DNA of 64,000 bases, taken from positions 124,001 through 188,000 of the forward strand of contig NZ_JWTA01000005.1 of assembly GCF_000813825.1 (NCBI RefSeq), given 5' to 3'. Shown here one piece after another: positions 9,472 through 17,622 of this stretch. The translations under genes and the position numbers were made by a program. Below the pieces are notes generated by a model, which saw only the letters and a program-made list of their open reading frames with translations, did not search any database and had not been told where the DNA came from. Source of the stretch: Chryseobacterium taiwanense. Lineage in GTDB: Bacteria; Bacteroidota; Bacteroidia; Flavobacteriales; Weeksellaceae. Every line of letters begins with the position of its first letter. Position 1 is the stretch's first letter.

Positions 9472-10419
9472 ATGAAGAACTATTTAAATCTTTCCAAAAA
9501 CTCTGAAAGATATCTTTTTATAAATGTAAGTAGTATCTCAGAAAAAATTTTTAAAGAAGCAAATTTTAAAAATTCATATAAATCTGTATTTTTTAACTCA
9601 AAAGTTGATAAAAAGAATATTTCAGAGTATATTAACAAATTAAACGTAAAAACTATAATTATCGAAACTTCAGATTTGAATCATTTACCTGAGAAACTCA
9701 CCAACGAAATTATTGAGGCAAAACTAAGTGGAGTAAAAGTTTATGAAATTCATGAATTTTATGAAAAAATAAATGGAAGGATTCCATTAGTGAAACTTAA
9801 CTCGGATGAATATTTGGTGGATGATGTTTTTTCAATAGGTCTAGATTATTTTGATTTTATTTTCAAAAGGACTATTGATGTAATAGTTTCAATACTTTTA
9901 TTGCCATTGGCTATATTGATTATTTTATTGGGATGTTTATTTGTTTTTGTGAGTTCACCTGGGAATGTTTTTTTTAGTCAGGAAAGGGTTGGGAAAAATT
10001 CTAAGAGATTTAGGATCTATAAGCTTAGAACTATGACTAAGAGACATGATGGTGGGTATACAAAAGATAAAGATGATAGGCTTTTTCCTGTTGGGAAATT
10101 TTTAAGGAAAACAAAAATAGATGAGTTACCACAACTATTCAATGTTTTGAATGGGGATATGAGTATAATAGGCCCTCGACCAGAGCGCCCAAAATATGTT
10201 AAAGAATCGGTTGCTGAGAATTCATATTTTGATTTGAGACATCTTGTAAAGCCAGGTATTACAGGTTGGGCTCAAGTTAATCTTCCAAAAGCAACACCAA
10301 AAGATAATCTAAAAAAACTTGAATATGATTTATATTATATTAAAAGTTATACTCCCTATTTAGATTTTAAAATTCTGCTTAGAACGATAAAAGTAGTATT
10401 TACTTTTAATAGTAATTAA
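9472..10419 (+). CDS. WcaJ/WbaP-like undecaprenyl-phosphate sugar transferase
   Basis: The C-terminal ~185 residues form a complete initiating transferase: membrane hairpin (about 130-160), then SQERVGKNSKRF, YKLRTMTKR, RKTKIDELPQLFN and IIGPRPERP. The N-terminal ~125 residues look like the Rossmann-type CoA-binding-like domain found in WcaJ/WbaP, but the four membrane helices that normally precede it are absent. At 315 residues it is thus intermediate between PglC and full-length WcaJ. Likely substrates are UDP-glucose or UDP-galactose (family knowledge, not shown by sequence). It is the second initiating enzyme in this locus. Confidence 0.9.
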   Translation: MKNYLNLSKNSERYLFINVSSISEKIFKEANFKNSYKSVFFNSKVDKKNISEYINKLNVKTIIIETSDLNHLPEKLTNEIIEAKLSGVKVYEIHEFYEKINGRIPLVKLNSDEYLVDDVFSIGLDYFDFIFKRTIDVIVSILLLPLAILIILLGCLFVFVSSPGNVFFSQERVGKNSKRFRIYKLRTMTKRHDGGYTKDKDDRLFPVGKFLRKTKIDELPQLFNVLNGDMSIIGPRPERPKYVKESVAENSYFDLRHLVKPGITGWAQVNLPKATPKDNLKKLEYDLYYIKSYTPYLDFKILLRTIKVVFTFNSN

Positions 10420-10463
10420 TATAAATTTTAAACATTAAACTACTTATATAATTCTCATAAAAA

Positions 10464-11009
10464 ATGAAGGTTAAAGAAACGCGATTAAAAGATTGTTACA
10501 TCATAGAACCTACGGTTTTTGAAGATGACAGAGGATACTTTTTTGAAAAATATAATGAAAAAAGATTTGAAGAATTAACAGGAATGAACGGTCATTTTGT
10601 ACAGGATAATATTTCAAAATCCTCGTATGGCGTTTTAAGAGGTTTACATTTACAAAAAGGCAAGCATGCACAAGCTAAATTGGTTTCATGTTTAGAAGGA
10701 AGAGTTTGGGATGTAGCTGTAGATTTAAGAGAAGATTCTCCAACTTATGGAAAATGGTTTGGTATTGAACTTACTGCCGAAAATAGATTACAGTTGTATG
10801 TTCCAAGAGGGTTTGGACATGGATTTTCTGTGTTGAGTGAAACGGCTGTTTTTTCTTATAAATGTGATAATTTTTACAATAAAGAATCAGAAGGAGCTGT
10901 GAGATTTAATGATCCCGAATTAAATATTGATTGGAAGATTGAAGATAAAGATGCTGTACTTTCTGAAAAAGATGAAAACGCTCCCTATTTTAAAGATAAA
11001 AACTTTTAA
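10464..11009 (+). CDS. rfbC: dTDP-4-dehydrorhamnose 3,5-epimerase
   Basis: Third step of dTDP-L-rhamnose synthesis. The 181-residue cupin has the family residues in place: His62 in 'RGLHLQ', Tyr132 in 'FSYKCDNFY', and the substrate-binding 'DDRGYFFE' start. The partner genes rfbA, rfbB and rfbD are not in this window and may lie elsewhere. It closes the sugar cluster and is followed by a strong terminator. Rhamnose or a related 6-deoxysugar is therefore a likely component of the polymer. Confidence 0.95.
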   Translation: MKVKETRLKDCYIIEPTVFEDDRGYFFEKYNEKRFEELTGMNGHFVQDNISKSSYGVLRGLHLQKGKHAQAKLVSCLEGRVWDVAVDLREDSPTYGKWFGIELTAENRLQLYVPRGFGHGFSVLSETAVFSYKCDNFYNKESEGAVRFNDPELNIDWKIEDKDAVLSEKDENAPYFKDKNF

Positions 11010-11021
11010 ATAAAATTGCTG

Positions 11022-11054
11022 AAAACCACTTTTTTAAGGTGGTTTTATTTTTTT
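11022..11054 (+). terminator. Rho-independent terminator closing the sugar cluster
   Basis: Stem AAAACCAC / GTGGTTTT around a 9-base loop, followed by ATTTTTTT. Confidence 0.85.
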
Positions 11055-11077
11055 AATTTATCCTTTTTATTATTTTG

Positions 11078-11085
11078 TATCTTTG
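11078..11085 (+). promoter_or_regulatory. -7 element of rimO
   Basis: TATCTTTG is an exact TAnnTTTG match 19 bases before the rimO ATG. No good -33 TTTG was found at the expected distance. Confidence 0.6.
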
Positions 11086-11104
11086 CACCCTGAAAAATAG
11101 AAAG

Positions 11105-12406
11105 ATGCGAACAAAATCTGTAGGTAAAAAGAAAATTAATGTAGTCACATTGGGATGTTCCAAAAATGTGTACGATTCGGAAGTTTTAATGAGCCAGCTA
11201 AAAGCCAATGGTAAAGAAGTGGTGCATGAAGACAGAGGAGATATTGTGGTGATCAATACCTGTGGATTTATCGATAATGCCAAAGAAGAATCTATCAACA
11301 CCATTCTCGACTATGTTGATGCTAAAAATAGAGGAGAGGTTGAGAAGGTTTTTGTTACTGGATGTCTTTCTGAAAGATACAAACCGGATCTGATTAAGGA
11401 AATTCCTGATGTGGATCAATATTTTGGAACCAGAGATCTTCCGGTTCTTTTGAAACATTTAGGAGCAGACTACAAACATGAGCTAGTAGGAGAAAGATTA
11501 ACGACTACTCCAAAACATTACGCTTATCTTAAAATATCTGAAGGGTGTGACAGACCATGTTCGTTTTGTGCAATTCCGTTGATGAGAGGAGGACATGTTT
11601 CCACTCCGATTGAGAAATTAGTGAATGAAGCGGCAAAGCTTGCAAAAAAAGGGACGAAGGAATTAATACTTATTGCTCAGGATCTTACCTATTATGGATT
11701 AGATATCTACAAAAAAAGAGCATTAGGGGATCTTTTAAAAGAATTGGTAAAAGTAGAAGGAATCGAATGGATCAGATTGCATTATGCATTCCCAAGCGGT
11801 TTCCCGGAAGATGTGCTGGATATCATCAGAGAAGAACCGAAAGTTTGTAATTATATAGATATTCCGTTACAGCATATCAATTCAGATCTTCTTAAATCAA
11901 TGAAAAGAGGAACGACTCATGAAAAAACAGATGCTTTATTGGCGAAGTTCAGAGAGAAAGTTCCAGATATGGCAATCAGAACGACTCTTATTGTAGGGTA
12001 TCCAGGAGAAACTGAAGAAAGATTCCAGGAGCTGAAAGATTGGGTAAGAGAGCAGAAGTTTGACAGATTAGGCTGTTTTACATATTCTCATGAAGAAAAT
12101 ACTACAGCTTATGTTTTAGAGGATGATATCCCGCAAGAAGTAAAGGAAGCGAGAGTAGAAGAGATTATGGAGCTTCAGTCTCAGATTTCTTGGGAAAAGA
12201 ATCAGGAGAAAATAGGGAAAACCTTTAAATGTGTCTTTGATAGAAAAGAAGGAAACTACTTTATAGGAAGAACAGAATATGATTCTCCGGATGTGGATAA
12301 TACCGTTTTAGTGTCTGCTGAAGATACGTATATCTCGATCGGTGAATTTGCCGAAGTGAAAATTACATCTGCTGAAGAGTTTGACTTATACGGAGAACTT
12401 GTCTAA
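11105..12406 (+). CDS. rimO: Ribosomal protein uS12 methylthiotransferase RimO
   Basis: Radical-SAM enzyme that methylthiolates the conserved aspartate of ribosomal protein uS12. At 433 residues it has the full family plan. The N-terminal domain holds three cluster cysteines, Cys18 (TLGCSKN), Cys53 (NTCGF) and Cys87 (VTGCLSE). The radical-SAM triad is Cys148-x3-Cys152-x2-Cys155 (GCDRPCSFC), followed by RGGHVSTP, and a TRAM domain ends the protein. The ATG at 11105 is chosen because it follows the promoter element; an upstream TTG at 11075 overlaps that element. Confidence 0.96.
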   Translation: MRTKSVGKKKINVVTLGCSKNVYDSEVLMSQLKANGKEVVHEDRGDIVVINTCGFIDNAKEESINTILDYVDAKNRGEVEKVFVTGCLSERYKPDLIKEIPDVDQYFGTRDLPVLLKHLGADYKHELVGERLTTTPKHYAYLKISEGCDRPCSFCAIPLMRGGHVSTPIEKLVNEAAKLAKKGTKELILIAQDLTYYGLDIYKKRALGDLLKELVKVEGIEWIRLHYAFPSGFPEDVLDIIREEPKVCNYIDIPLQHINSDLLKSMKRGTTHEKTDALLAKFREKVPDMAIRTTLIVGYPGETEERFQELKDWVREQKFDRLGCFTYSHEENTTAYVLEDDIPQEVKEARVEEIMELQSQISWEKNQEKIGKTFKCVFDRKEGNYFIGRTEYDSPDVDNTVLVSAEDTYISIGEFAEVKITSAEEFDLYGELV

Positions 12407-12427
12407 GAATATTTAAATATAGAGAAG

Positions 12428-12453
12428 CCAATGATTATTTCATTGGTTTTTTT
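12428..12453 (+). terminator. Terminator of rimO
   Basis: Stem CCAATGA / TCATTGG with a 5-base loop, followed by seven T. Confidence 0.8.
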
Positions 12454-12696
12454 ATTAAAAATATAAAGAGATTAATTGTTTTAAAACATTGATTATTAAG
12501 GTGTTTTTCACTGTAGGTAGTAGGAATTATGCTGTAGTTAGTTAATTAAATTAACTTTTTAGTGTTTTTTTTAACATTCTTTAACACTATGGTGTAAAGT
12601 GCCTATTGATAAGGACTTATAAGTTTTATTAACGTTTTATTAATTTTTAATTAACGTTTTTTAACATTTTGAATAGGTCTTTATAGATAATCCTGT

Positions 12697-12704
12697 TACT
12701 TTTG
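12697..12704 (+). promoter_or_regulatory. -7 element of the RlpA-like gene
   Basis: TACTTTTG matches TAnnTTTG, 29 bases before the ATG. A TTTTG lies 25 bases upstream, slightly further than the usual -33 spacing. Confidence 0.55.
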
Positions 12705-12733
12705 CTCCGTCATAAACCCCAAAAATATTCAAA

Positions 12734-13105
12734 ATGATGAAAAGATTCATTCTCGTAATCATAATGATGATTTCAACCTTTGGTATTTTCTCTTTTACGA
12801 GTAATACCACAGATGCGAAAAGAACAAGTTATGCATCGTACTACCACGATAAGTTTAATGGTAGAAAAACAGCTAGCGGTGAAGTATTTGATAATTCAAA
12901 GTTTACAGCAGCAAACAGAACGCTTCCATTTGGTACAAACATTAAGGTGACCAATTTGGATAATGGTAAGTCAGTAGTTGTAAGAGTAAATGATAGAGGA
13001 CCTTACCATTCATCAAGATCTTTAGACATGTCTAAAGCAGCGTTTGATGAGATCGGAAATATCAATCATGGTACAATTCCGGTTGAATATGAAATTGTCG
13101 ATTAA
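12734..13105 (+). CDS. RlpA-like double-psi beta-barrel protein (septal-ring transglycosylase family)
   Basis: The 123-residue exported protein has a signal peptide (about residues 1-28) and then one RlpA/expansin-like double-psi barrel: 'ASYYHDKFNGRKTASGE', 'LPFGTNIKVTN' and the conserved acidic 'VNDRGPY' that carries the catalytic aspartate in lytic members. It lacks the SPOR domain of the E. coli protein, so it is the minimal form. It probably acts on peptidoglycan in the periplasm. Monocistronic: own promoter and strong terminator. Confidence 0.85.
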   Translation: MMKRFILVIIMMISTFGIFSFTSNTTDAKRTSYASYYHDKFNGRKTASGEVFDNSKFTAANRTLPFGTNIKVTNLDNGKSVVVRVNDRGPYHSSRSLDMSKAAFDEIGNINHGTIPVEYEIVD

Positions 13106-13123
13106 TTTATGATTTTAAATGGT

Positions 13124-13154
13124 AAAGCCAACTGGATACAGTTGGCTTTTTTAT
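13124..13154 (+). terminator. Terminator of the RlpA-like gene
   Basis: An 11-bp perfect stem, AAAGCCAACTG / CAGTTGGCTTT, with loop GATA, followed by a T-tract. Confidence 0.9.
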
Positions 13155-13206
13155 TTTGATTAATTAACGATGTTTGAAGAAATATTTTAAAGCTGTAAAT
13201 CAACTT

Positions 13207-13971
13207 TTAAACATCTAATTCTACTAAAGCAGGACAGTGGTCAGAATGTACCGCTTCTTTTAAAATAACCGCTCTTGTAAGTTTATCTTTTAAAGCATAG
13301 CTGGTAAAATTATAATCAAGTCTCCAACCTTTGTTCTTTGCTCTCGAATTTTGCCTGTAGCTCCACCATGTATAATTGTCCGGATCTTGGTTGAATAATC
13401 GGAAACTGTCTATCAACTCACATTCATTAATAAAATCAGTCATCCATTCTCTTTCCATAGGAAGGAAACCGGAAACATTTTTTAAACGTACAGGATCATG
13501 GATATCAATGGCTTCGTGGCAGATATTGAAATCGCCGGAGATAATAAGATTAGGAATCGTTTTTTTTAACTCTTTAATATACTTTAAAAAATCGTGGCAA
13601 AACTGCATTTTGAATTCTAGTCTCTCGATATTGGAAGCAGAAGGAACATAGACAGAAATAGCAGAATAGCCTTCAAAATCAGCCCTTATAATTCGTCCTT
13701 CGTTATCATAACTTTCAATTCCGCAACCATATTCTACGTGAATAGGTTTTGTTTTTGAGGCAATTCCAACACCGCTGTAGCCTTTTCTCACGGCAGAGTG
13801 CCAATAACTGTGATAACCTAATTTTTCAAGACTTTCGATATCTATTTGGTCGTTACCAGCTTTGCTTTCCTGAATACAAATAATATCGGGATCTGCAGTT
13901 TTCAGCCATCCTAAAAAATCTTTGGTAAAAGCTGCTCGTATTCCGTTGACGTTGTATGTAATTAATTTCAT
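13207..13971 (-). CDS. xth: Exodeoxyribonuclease III / AP endonuclease
   Basis: DNA repair enzyme that cuts at abasic sites and trims 3' ends. The 254-residue protein shows the exonuclease-endonuclease-phosphatase fold: 'TYNVNGIRAA', metal-binding Glu35 in 'CIQESK', 'ISGDFNICH' and the C-terminal catalytic 'HSDHCPALVEL' (Asp244, His245). Length and motifs are standard for ExoA/XthA. Confidence 0.95.
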   Translation of the reverse strand: MKLITYNVNGIRAAFTKDFLGWLKTADPDIICIQESKAGNDQIDIESLEKLGYHSYWHSAVRKGYSGVGIASKTKPIHVEYGCGIESYDNEGRIIRADFEGYSAISVYVPSASNIERLEFKMQFCHDFLKYIKELKKTIPNLIISGDFNICHEAIDIHDPVRLKNVSGFLPMEREWMTDFINECELIDSFRLFNQDPDNYTWWSYRQNSRAKNKGWRLDYNFTSYALKDKLTRAVILKEAVHSDHCPALVELDV

Positions 13972-13997
13972 TGTTGAAATATATCAAAAGACAGTCT

Positions 13998-14030
13998 AAA
14001 AAACAAATGTCGACCCAAAAGCCGACATTT
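13998..14030 (-). terminator. Terminator of the lipoprotein gene at 14035
   Basis: Stem AAATGTCG / CGACATTT with a 10-base loop; on the minus strand it is followed by a T-rich run. It separates the lipoprotein gene from xth. Confidence 0.7.
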
Positions 14031-14034
14031 AATT

Positions 14035-14451
14035 TTATTTAATTCCTTTGAAAACAACTTTTCCATCTTTCGAAAGATTGTTTTCCAGTCCTTTTCCTCT
14101 GAGTTCCCAGTGGTCATTTTTATAATAAATTCCCGAACCGGCTGGTTGGCCTTTCAATTCAATAGTTTCCCCTTCGTAAACAATGGTTGCTGTATTTTTA
14201 TCATTGTCAAACGTCATGTCAATAGTTTTTCCGGCAGCATCGGTAGATTTAGCCTTTATAATAGGGGTATTCTTTACGGCGGCAGAGTCTACGGGAGCCT
14301 TTAAATCTGTTGCAGGAGTTTGAGCTGAATCATGAGGGATTGCCGTTGCTACAGAATCCGATGATGTTTCCGGAGCTTTACTGCTTTCTTTTTTACAGGC
14401 AACAAGTGATAAAGCTGCTAATACAGGTAGAATTAAAATTGATTTTTTCAT
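14035..14451 (-). CDS. Small lipoprotein of unknown function
   Basis: The 138-residue protein has a lipoprotein signal with lipobox LVAC at about residue 19, then a Ser/Thr/Ala/Pro-rich linker (~25-60) and a compact C-terminal beta-rich domain: 'IDMTFDNDKNTATIVYEGETIELKG' is split here only by ordinary residues, ending 'GKVVFKGIK'. The C-terminal part resembles MliC/lysozyme-inhibitor-like or generic membrane-bound domains, but this is not certain. It lies between porX and xth on the same strand, with a terminator of its own. Confidence 0.75.
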   Translation of the reverse strand: MKKSILILPVLAALSLVACKKESSKAPETSSDSVATAIPHDSAQTPATDLKAPVDSAAVKNTPIIKAKSTDAAGKTIDMTFDNDKNTATIVYEGETIELKGQPAGSGIYYKNDHWELRGKGLENNLSKDGKVVFKGIK

Positions 14452-14487
14452 TTTTTATATTTTAGTGGTTTGTTTGGTGTGGTAAAA

Positions 14488-16032
14488 CTATTTAGGCTCT
14501 AAAATACTGATCGGAATAATACATTCCTCCAAAGAAATTCCTCCGTGCTGATAGGTTTCCTTATAATAATTTACAAAATGATTGTAATTCTTTGGATAAG
14601 CCAGAAAGATATTATTTTTAGCAAAGATGTATTTCGAGCTTAAATTTCCTTTTGGAAGAAACAGTTTTTCAGGGTTTGAAACCGCCCAGACATCACTGTT
14701 GTCATACGTCAGACTTTTCCCTGTTTTATAACGGATATTTGTTGAGGTTTCTCTGTCACCGACAACACGGCTTGGTTTTTTTACGTAAACTGTTCCGTGG
14801 TCAGTTGTAATCACCAATTTGAATCCGTTTTCGGCAGCTACTTTTATTATTTTTAATAAAGATGAATTTTCAAACCAGTTCAAAGTAAGAGATCGGAATG
14901 TTTTATCATCTCGGATCAATTGGTCAACAATATGATTATCTGTTTTGGCGTGAGAAAGAATATCAATAAAATTATAAACAATCACTAATAGATCATTGTT
15001 TTTATGCTGATTAAAGTCATCGTAAATCTTTCTTTCAAAATCAGCGTTCAGTACTTTTAAATACTTCATCGATTTAGAATTCAAACCGATTCTTTTCATT
15101 TGATCTTCTAAAAAGTCACGCTCAAATTCGTTTTTGTTGCCTTCTTCGTTATCATTAAACCATTTGTCTGGAAAACGTTTTTCTATTTCTGAAGGCATTA
15201 ATCCTGCAAAAAATGAATTTCTGGCATATTGAGTAGCGGTAGGAAGAATACTGTAGTAATAATCCTCAGAAACTTTATTGTAATGTTTAGTGAATAAAGG
15301 TTCAATTACTTTCCACTGATCGTATCTAAGATTATCCACCATCAGCAAAAGAACTTTTTCTTTTTCAACCTCAGGTTTTACTTTATCCTTAAATAAAGTA
15401 TGACTCATCATTGGTTTTTCTGAACCGCTCAACCAGTCTTCGTAATTGTTTTCAATAAACTTAGCAAACTGAATATTTGCTTCCTCTTTTTGAGACTGAA
15501 GAAGATCTGCGAATTCGTTATCGGTAACTTTATCAAACTTAAGCTCCCAATTCACGATTTTTTTATAATATTCTGCCCAGTCCTGATAAGTTCTCAGGTA
15601 AGAAAGCTCCATCGATAGATTGCGGAATTCCTGCTGGTATTGTAAAATGGTCTTTTGCTCAACCAAATCATCTTCCTGAAGATTCTTTTTAAGTGATAAT
15701 AGAATCTGATTAGGATTTACTGGTTTTAATATATAATCTGCGATCTGAGAACCTATGGCTTCTTCCATAATGTGTTCCTCTTCACTTTTGGTAACCATTA
15801 CTATTTTTAAAGAATTATCCTTTTCTTTAATCATAGGAATAGCTTCCAGTCCGGAAATTCCGGGCATATTTTCATCGATAAGGGTAAGTGCAAATTTTTC
15901 GGAATCCATCAACTCCAACGCTTCATTTACATTATTTACGGGAGTTACCTGATATCCTTTTTTTTCTAGGAATACAATATGAGGTTTTAGTAAATCTATT
16001 TCATCATCTATCCATAATATCTTTTCTGACAT
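14488..16032 (-). CDS. porX: PorX, response regulator with PglZ/phosphatase domain (type IX secretion control)
   Basis: A 514-residue two-part protein. An N-terminal CheY-like receiver has the phosphorylated Asp53 (LIDENMPG) and the conserved Lys in 'YILKPVNP'. After a helical linker (~120-200), the C-terminal PglZ-type alkaline phosphatase-superfamily domain carries 'LLMVDNLRYDQW' and 'ITTDHGTV'. This is the architecture of PorX, which with the kinase PorY controls T9SS genes in Bacteroidota; the C-terminal domain of known PorX hydrolyses oligonucleotide signals. Its kinase is not adjacent, as is usual. The gene is divergent from the HD hydrolase across a 290-base gap. Confidence 0.92.
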   Translation of the reverse strand: MSEKILWIDDEIDLLKPHIVFLEKKGYQVTPVNNVNEALELMDSEKFALTLIDENMPGISGLEAIPMIKEKDNSLKIVMVTKSEEEHIMEEAIGSQIADYILKPVNPNQILLSLKKNLQEDDLVEQKTILQYQQEFRNLSMELSYLRTYQDWAEYYKKIVNWELKFDKVTDNEFADLLQSQKEEANIQFAKFIENNYEDWLSGSEKPMMSHTLFKDKVKPEVEKEKVLLLMVDNLRYDQWKVIEPLFTKHYNKVSEDYYYSILPTATQYARNSFFAGLMPSEIEKRFPDKWFNDNEEGNKNEFERDFLEDQMKRIGLNSKSMKYLKVLNADFERKIYDDFNQHKNNDLLVIVYNFIDILSHAKTDNHIVDQLIRDDKTFRSLTLNWFENSSLLKIIKVAAENGFKLVITTDHGTVYVKKPSRVVGDRETSTNIRYKTGKSLTYDNSDVWAVSNPEKLFLPKGNLSSKYIFAKNNIFLAYPKNYNHFVNYYKETYQHGGISLEECIIPISILEPK

Positions 16033-16323
16033 AATATTTATTTTTTCACGGTTATAGTATCAAAATTTCGACCAAATTCCTTTAAAAACAATAAAAATAG
16101 AGCTTTTAATAGTTAAATTTTCGTTAAATGAAAATACTTTCTTTTAAATTTTTCTTCAAGAGAATAAGAGTTTAAAGATAGATATAAAAAACAGGTTTAA
16201 AAAGTATTCTGAAAACTTTAATTCTGAATAAATGGCAAGCCGGTTTTACTTGCGATTTTATTGGTTATAATTCATACAGGAAACTTTAAAAAACTTATTT
16301 TTGCAGTATACACCTATTTTCTC
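16033..16323. other. Divergent intergenic region porX / HD hydrolase
   Basis: No gene seen. It must contain the porX promoter on the minus strand (no exact TAnnTTTG found there) and the HD gene promoter (TATTTTTG at 16296-16303). A short GCAAG...CTTGC repeat at 16235-16253 is too weak to interpret. Confidence 0.45.
16296..16303 (+). promoter_or_regulatory. -7 element of the HD hydrolase gene
   Basis: TATTTTTG matches TAnnTTTG 20 bases before the ATG at 16324; no -33 match at normal distance. Confidence 0.5.
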
Positions 16324-17550
16324 ATGCAGAATAAGCTAAAAATTATCAACGATCCTGTTCACGGTTTTATCAAAATTCCACACGAAATATTATTCGACAT
16401 CATTGAGCATCCTTATTTCCAACGATTAAGAAGGATTGGGCAAACAGGTCTTTTGAATTTAATTTTTCCGGGAGCTACCCATACAAGGTTTCATCACGCT
16501 TTGGGAGCAATGCATTTGATGTTTACAGCTTTGGAAACGTTGAAGCAAAAAGGGGTGAAAATTTCTGAAGAAGAAGAAAAAGGGGCGATGTTGGCAATTT
16601 TGATGCACGATATAGGACATGGGCCATTTTCTCATGCATTAGAAAGCATGTTGATGGACGATTGGCATCATGAAAACCTTTCTTTGCTCTTAATGAATAA
16701 ACTGAATGAGGAATTTGATGGGAAATTGTCAGTTGCCATTGAAATGTTTCAGGGGAAATATCATAGGAAATTTTTCAACCAGCTTATTTCTTCACAATTA
16801 GATGTTGACCGATTAGATTATTTAAAAAGAGATAGTTTTTTCACGGGAGTATCAGAAGGGAATATCAATACGCAACGAATTATCTCCATGATGAACGTTT
16901 GTGAAGAAGGAGAATTGGTGATCGATGCCAAAGGTATTTATTCCATTGAGAATTTCCTCGCGGCGAGAATGTTCATGTATTGGCAGGTGTATTATCATAA
17001 AACATCTGCGTTGGCAGAGTTTCTTTTGGTTAAGATTTTAGAAAGAGCAAAATATCTTGTTTCACAAGGAGTAGATCTTCCCGCTACGGAAAATCTGAAA
17101 TACTTCTTACACAGAGGAAAAAATACGGCTACGGATGAAGATGTTGAAAGATTTACGCAGCTTGATGATAACGATGTAATTCAGGCAATGAAAAGTTGGC
17201 AGTCGGCAGGTGATTTTATTTTATCCTATTGGTGCAAATGTGTGATTCAGAGAAACATGCCGAAGACGATTATTTCTTCCCATGAATTTGAAGCCGGATT
17301 TATTGAAGAAAAAATAAAAAATACCAATGAATTTTTCGGAATTGATAATGGAAATGAATTGGTGCATGAAATTAAACGAAAACTTTTGCCATACAATACC
17401 AAAAAGCAACCTATTTTTCTATTGCAGAAAAACGGGAAGAAAATAAGACTGGAGGAGTCCGAAGATCAGCTTTTATCGGGATTGATCACCAATAAGACTA
17501 CTCGATATATTCTGACATTTCCAAGAGATATTTCAAGCATAATTTCTTAA
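16324..17550 (+). CDS. HD-domain phosphohydrolase (dGTPase/SAMHD1-like)
   Basis: A 408-residue metal-dependent hydrolase. It opens with 'IINDPVHGFIKIP', then has the HD-domain metal ligands in 'TRFHHALGAMH' and 'MHDIGHGPFSHALE', and the later aspartate in 'LDVDRLDYLKRD'. This matches the large COG1078 family related to dNTP triphosphohydrolases; the natural substrate is not established for the Bacteroidota members. The ATG at 16324 is chosen because the upstream TTG at 16261 precedes the promoter element. It lies directly upstream of the lipid A block, a frequent Bacteroidota gene order. Confidence 0.88.
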   Translation: MQNKLKIINDPVHGFIKIPHEILFDIIEHPYFQRLRRIGQTGLLNLIFPGATHTRFHHALGAMHLMFTALETLKQKGVKISEEEEKGAMLAILMHDIGHGPFSHALESMLMDDWHHENLSLLLMNKLNEEFDGKLSVAIEMFQGKYHRKFFNQLISSQLDVDRLDYLKRDSFFTGVSEGNINTQRIISMMNVCEEGELVIDAKGIYSIENFLAARMFMYWQVYYHKTSALAEFLLVKILERAKYLVSQGVDLPATENLKYFLHRGKNTATDEDVERFTQLDDNDVIQAMKSWQSAGDFILSYWCKCVIQRNMPKTIISSHEFEAGFIEEKIKNTNEFFGIDNGNELVHEIKRKLLPYNTKKQPIFLLQKNGKKIRLEESEDQLLSGLITNKTTRYILTFPRDISSIIS

Positions 17551-17587
17551 AGTATATTAAAATTTACAATCCGAAAATTAAAAAATG

Positions 17588-17616
17588 TTTGCGAATTACA
17601 GAATTTCTTATCTTTG
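17588..17616 (+). promoter_or_regulatory. Promoter of lpxD, apparently leaderless
   Basis: TTTG (17588-17591), 17-base spacer, TATCTTTG (17609-17616), then only 6 bases before the ATG at 17623. This is a full match to the Bacteroidota -33/-7 promoter, and transcription starting at the usual distance would begin at or next to the start codon. Confidence 0.75.
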
Positions 17617-17622
17617 CAGAAT

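Larger units (their letters stand above)
12407..12733. other. Long AT-rich leader region upstream of the RlpA-like gene
   Basis: No gene is present. The stretch holds the rimO terminator, a perfect inverted repeat GTTAAT-TAA-ATTAAC (12541-12555), a looser AGTGTT...AACACT repeat (12561-12588), repeated TTAACGTTTT and TTAACATT motifs (about 12570-12670), and the promoter element at 12697. The density of TTAAC motifs suggests a regulated promoter. Confidence 0.5.
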
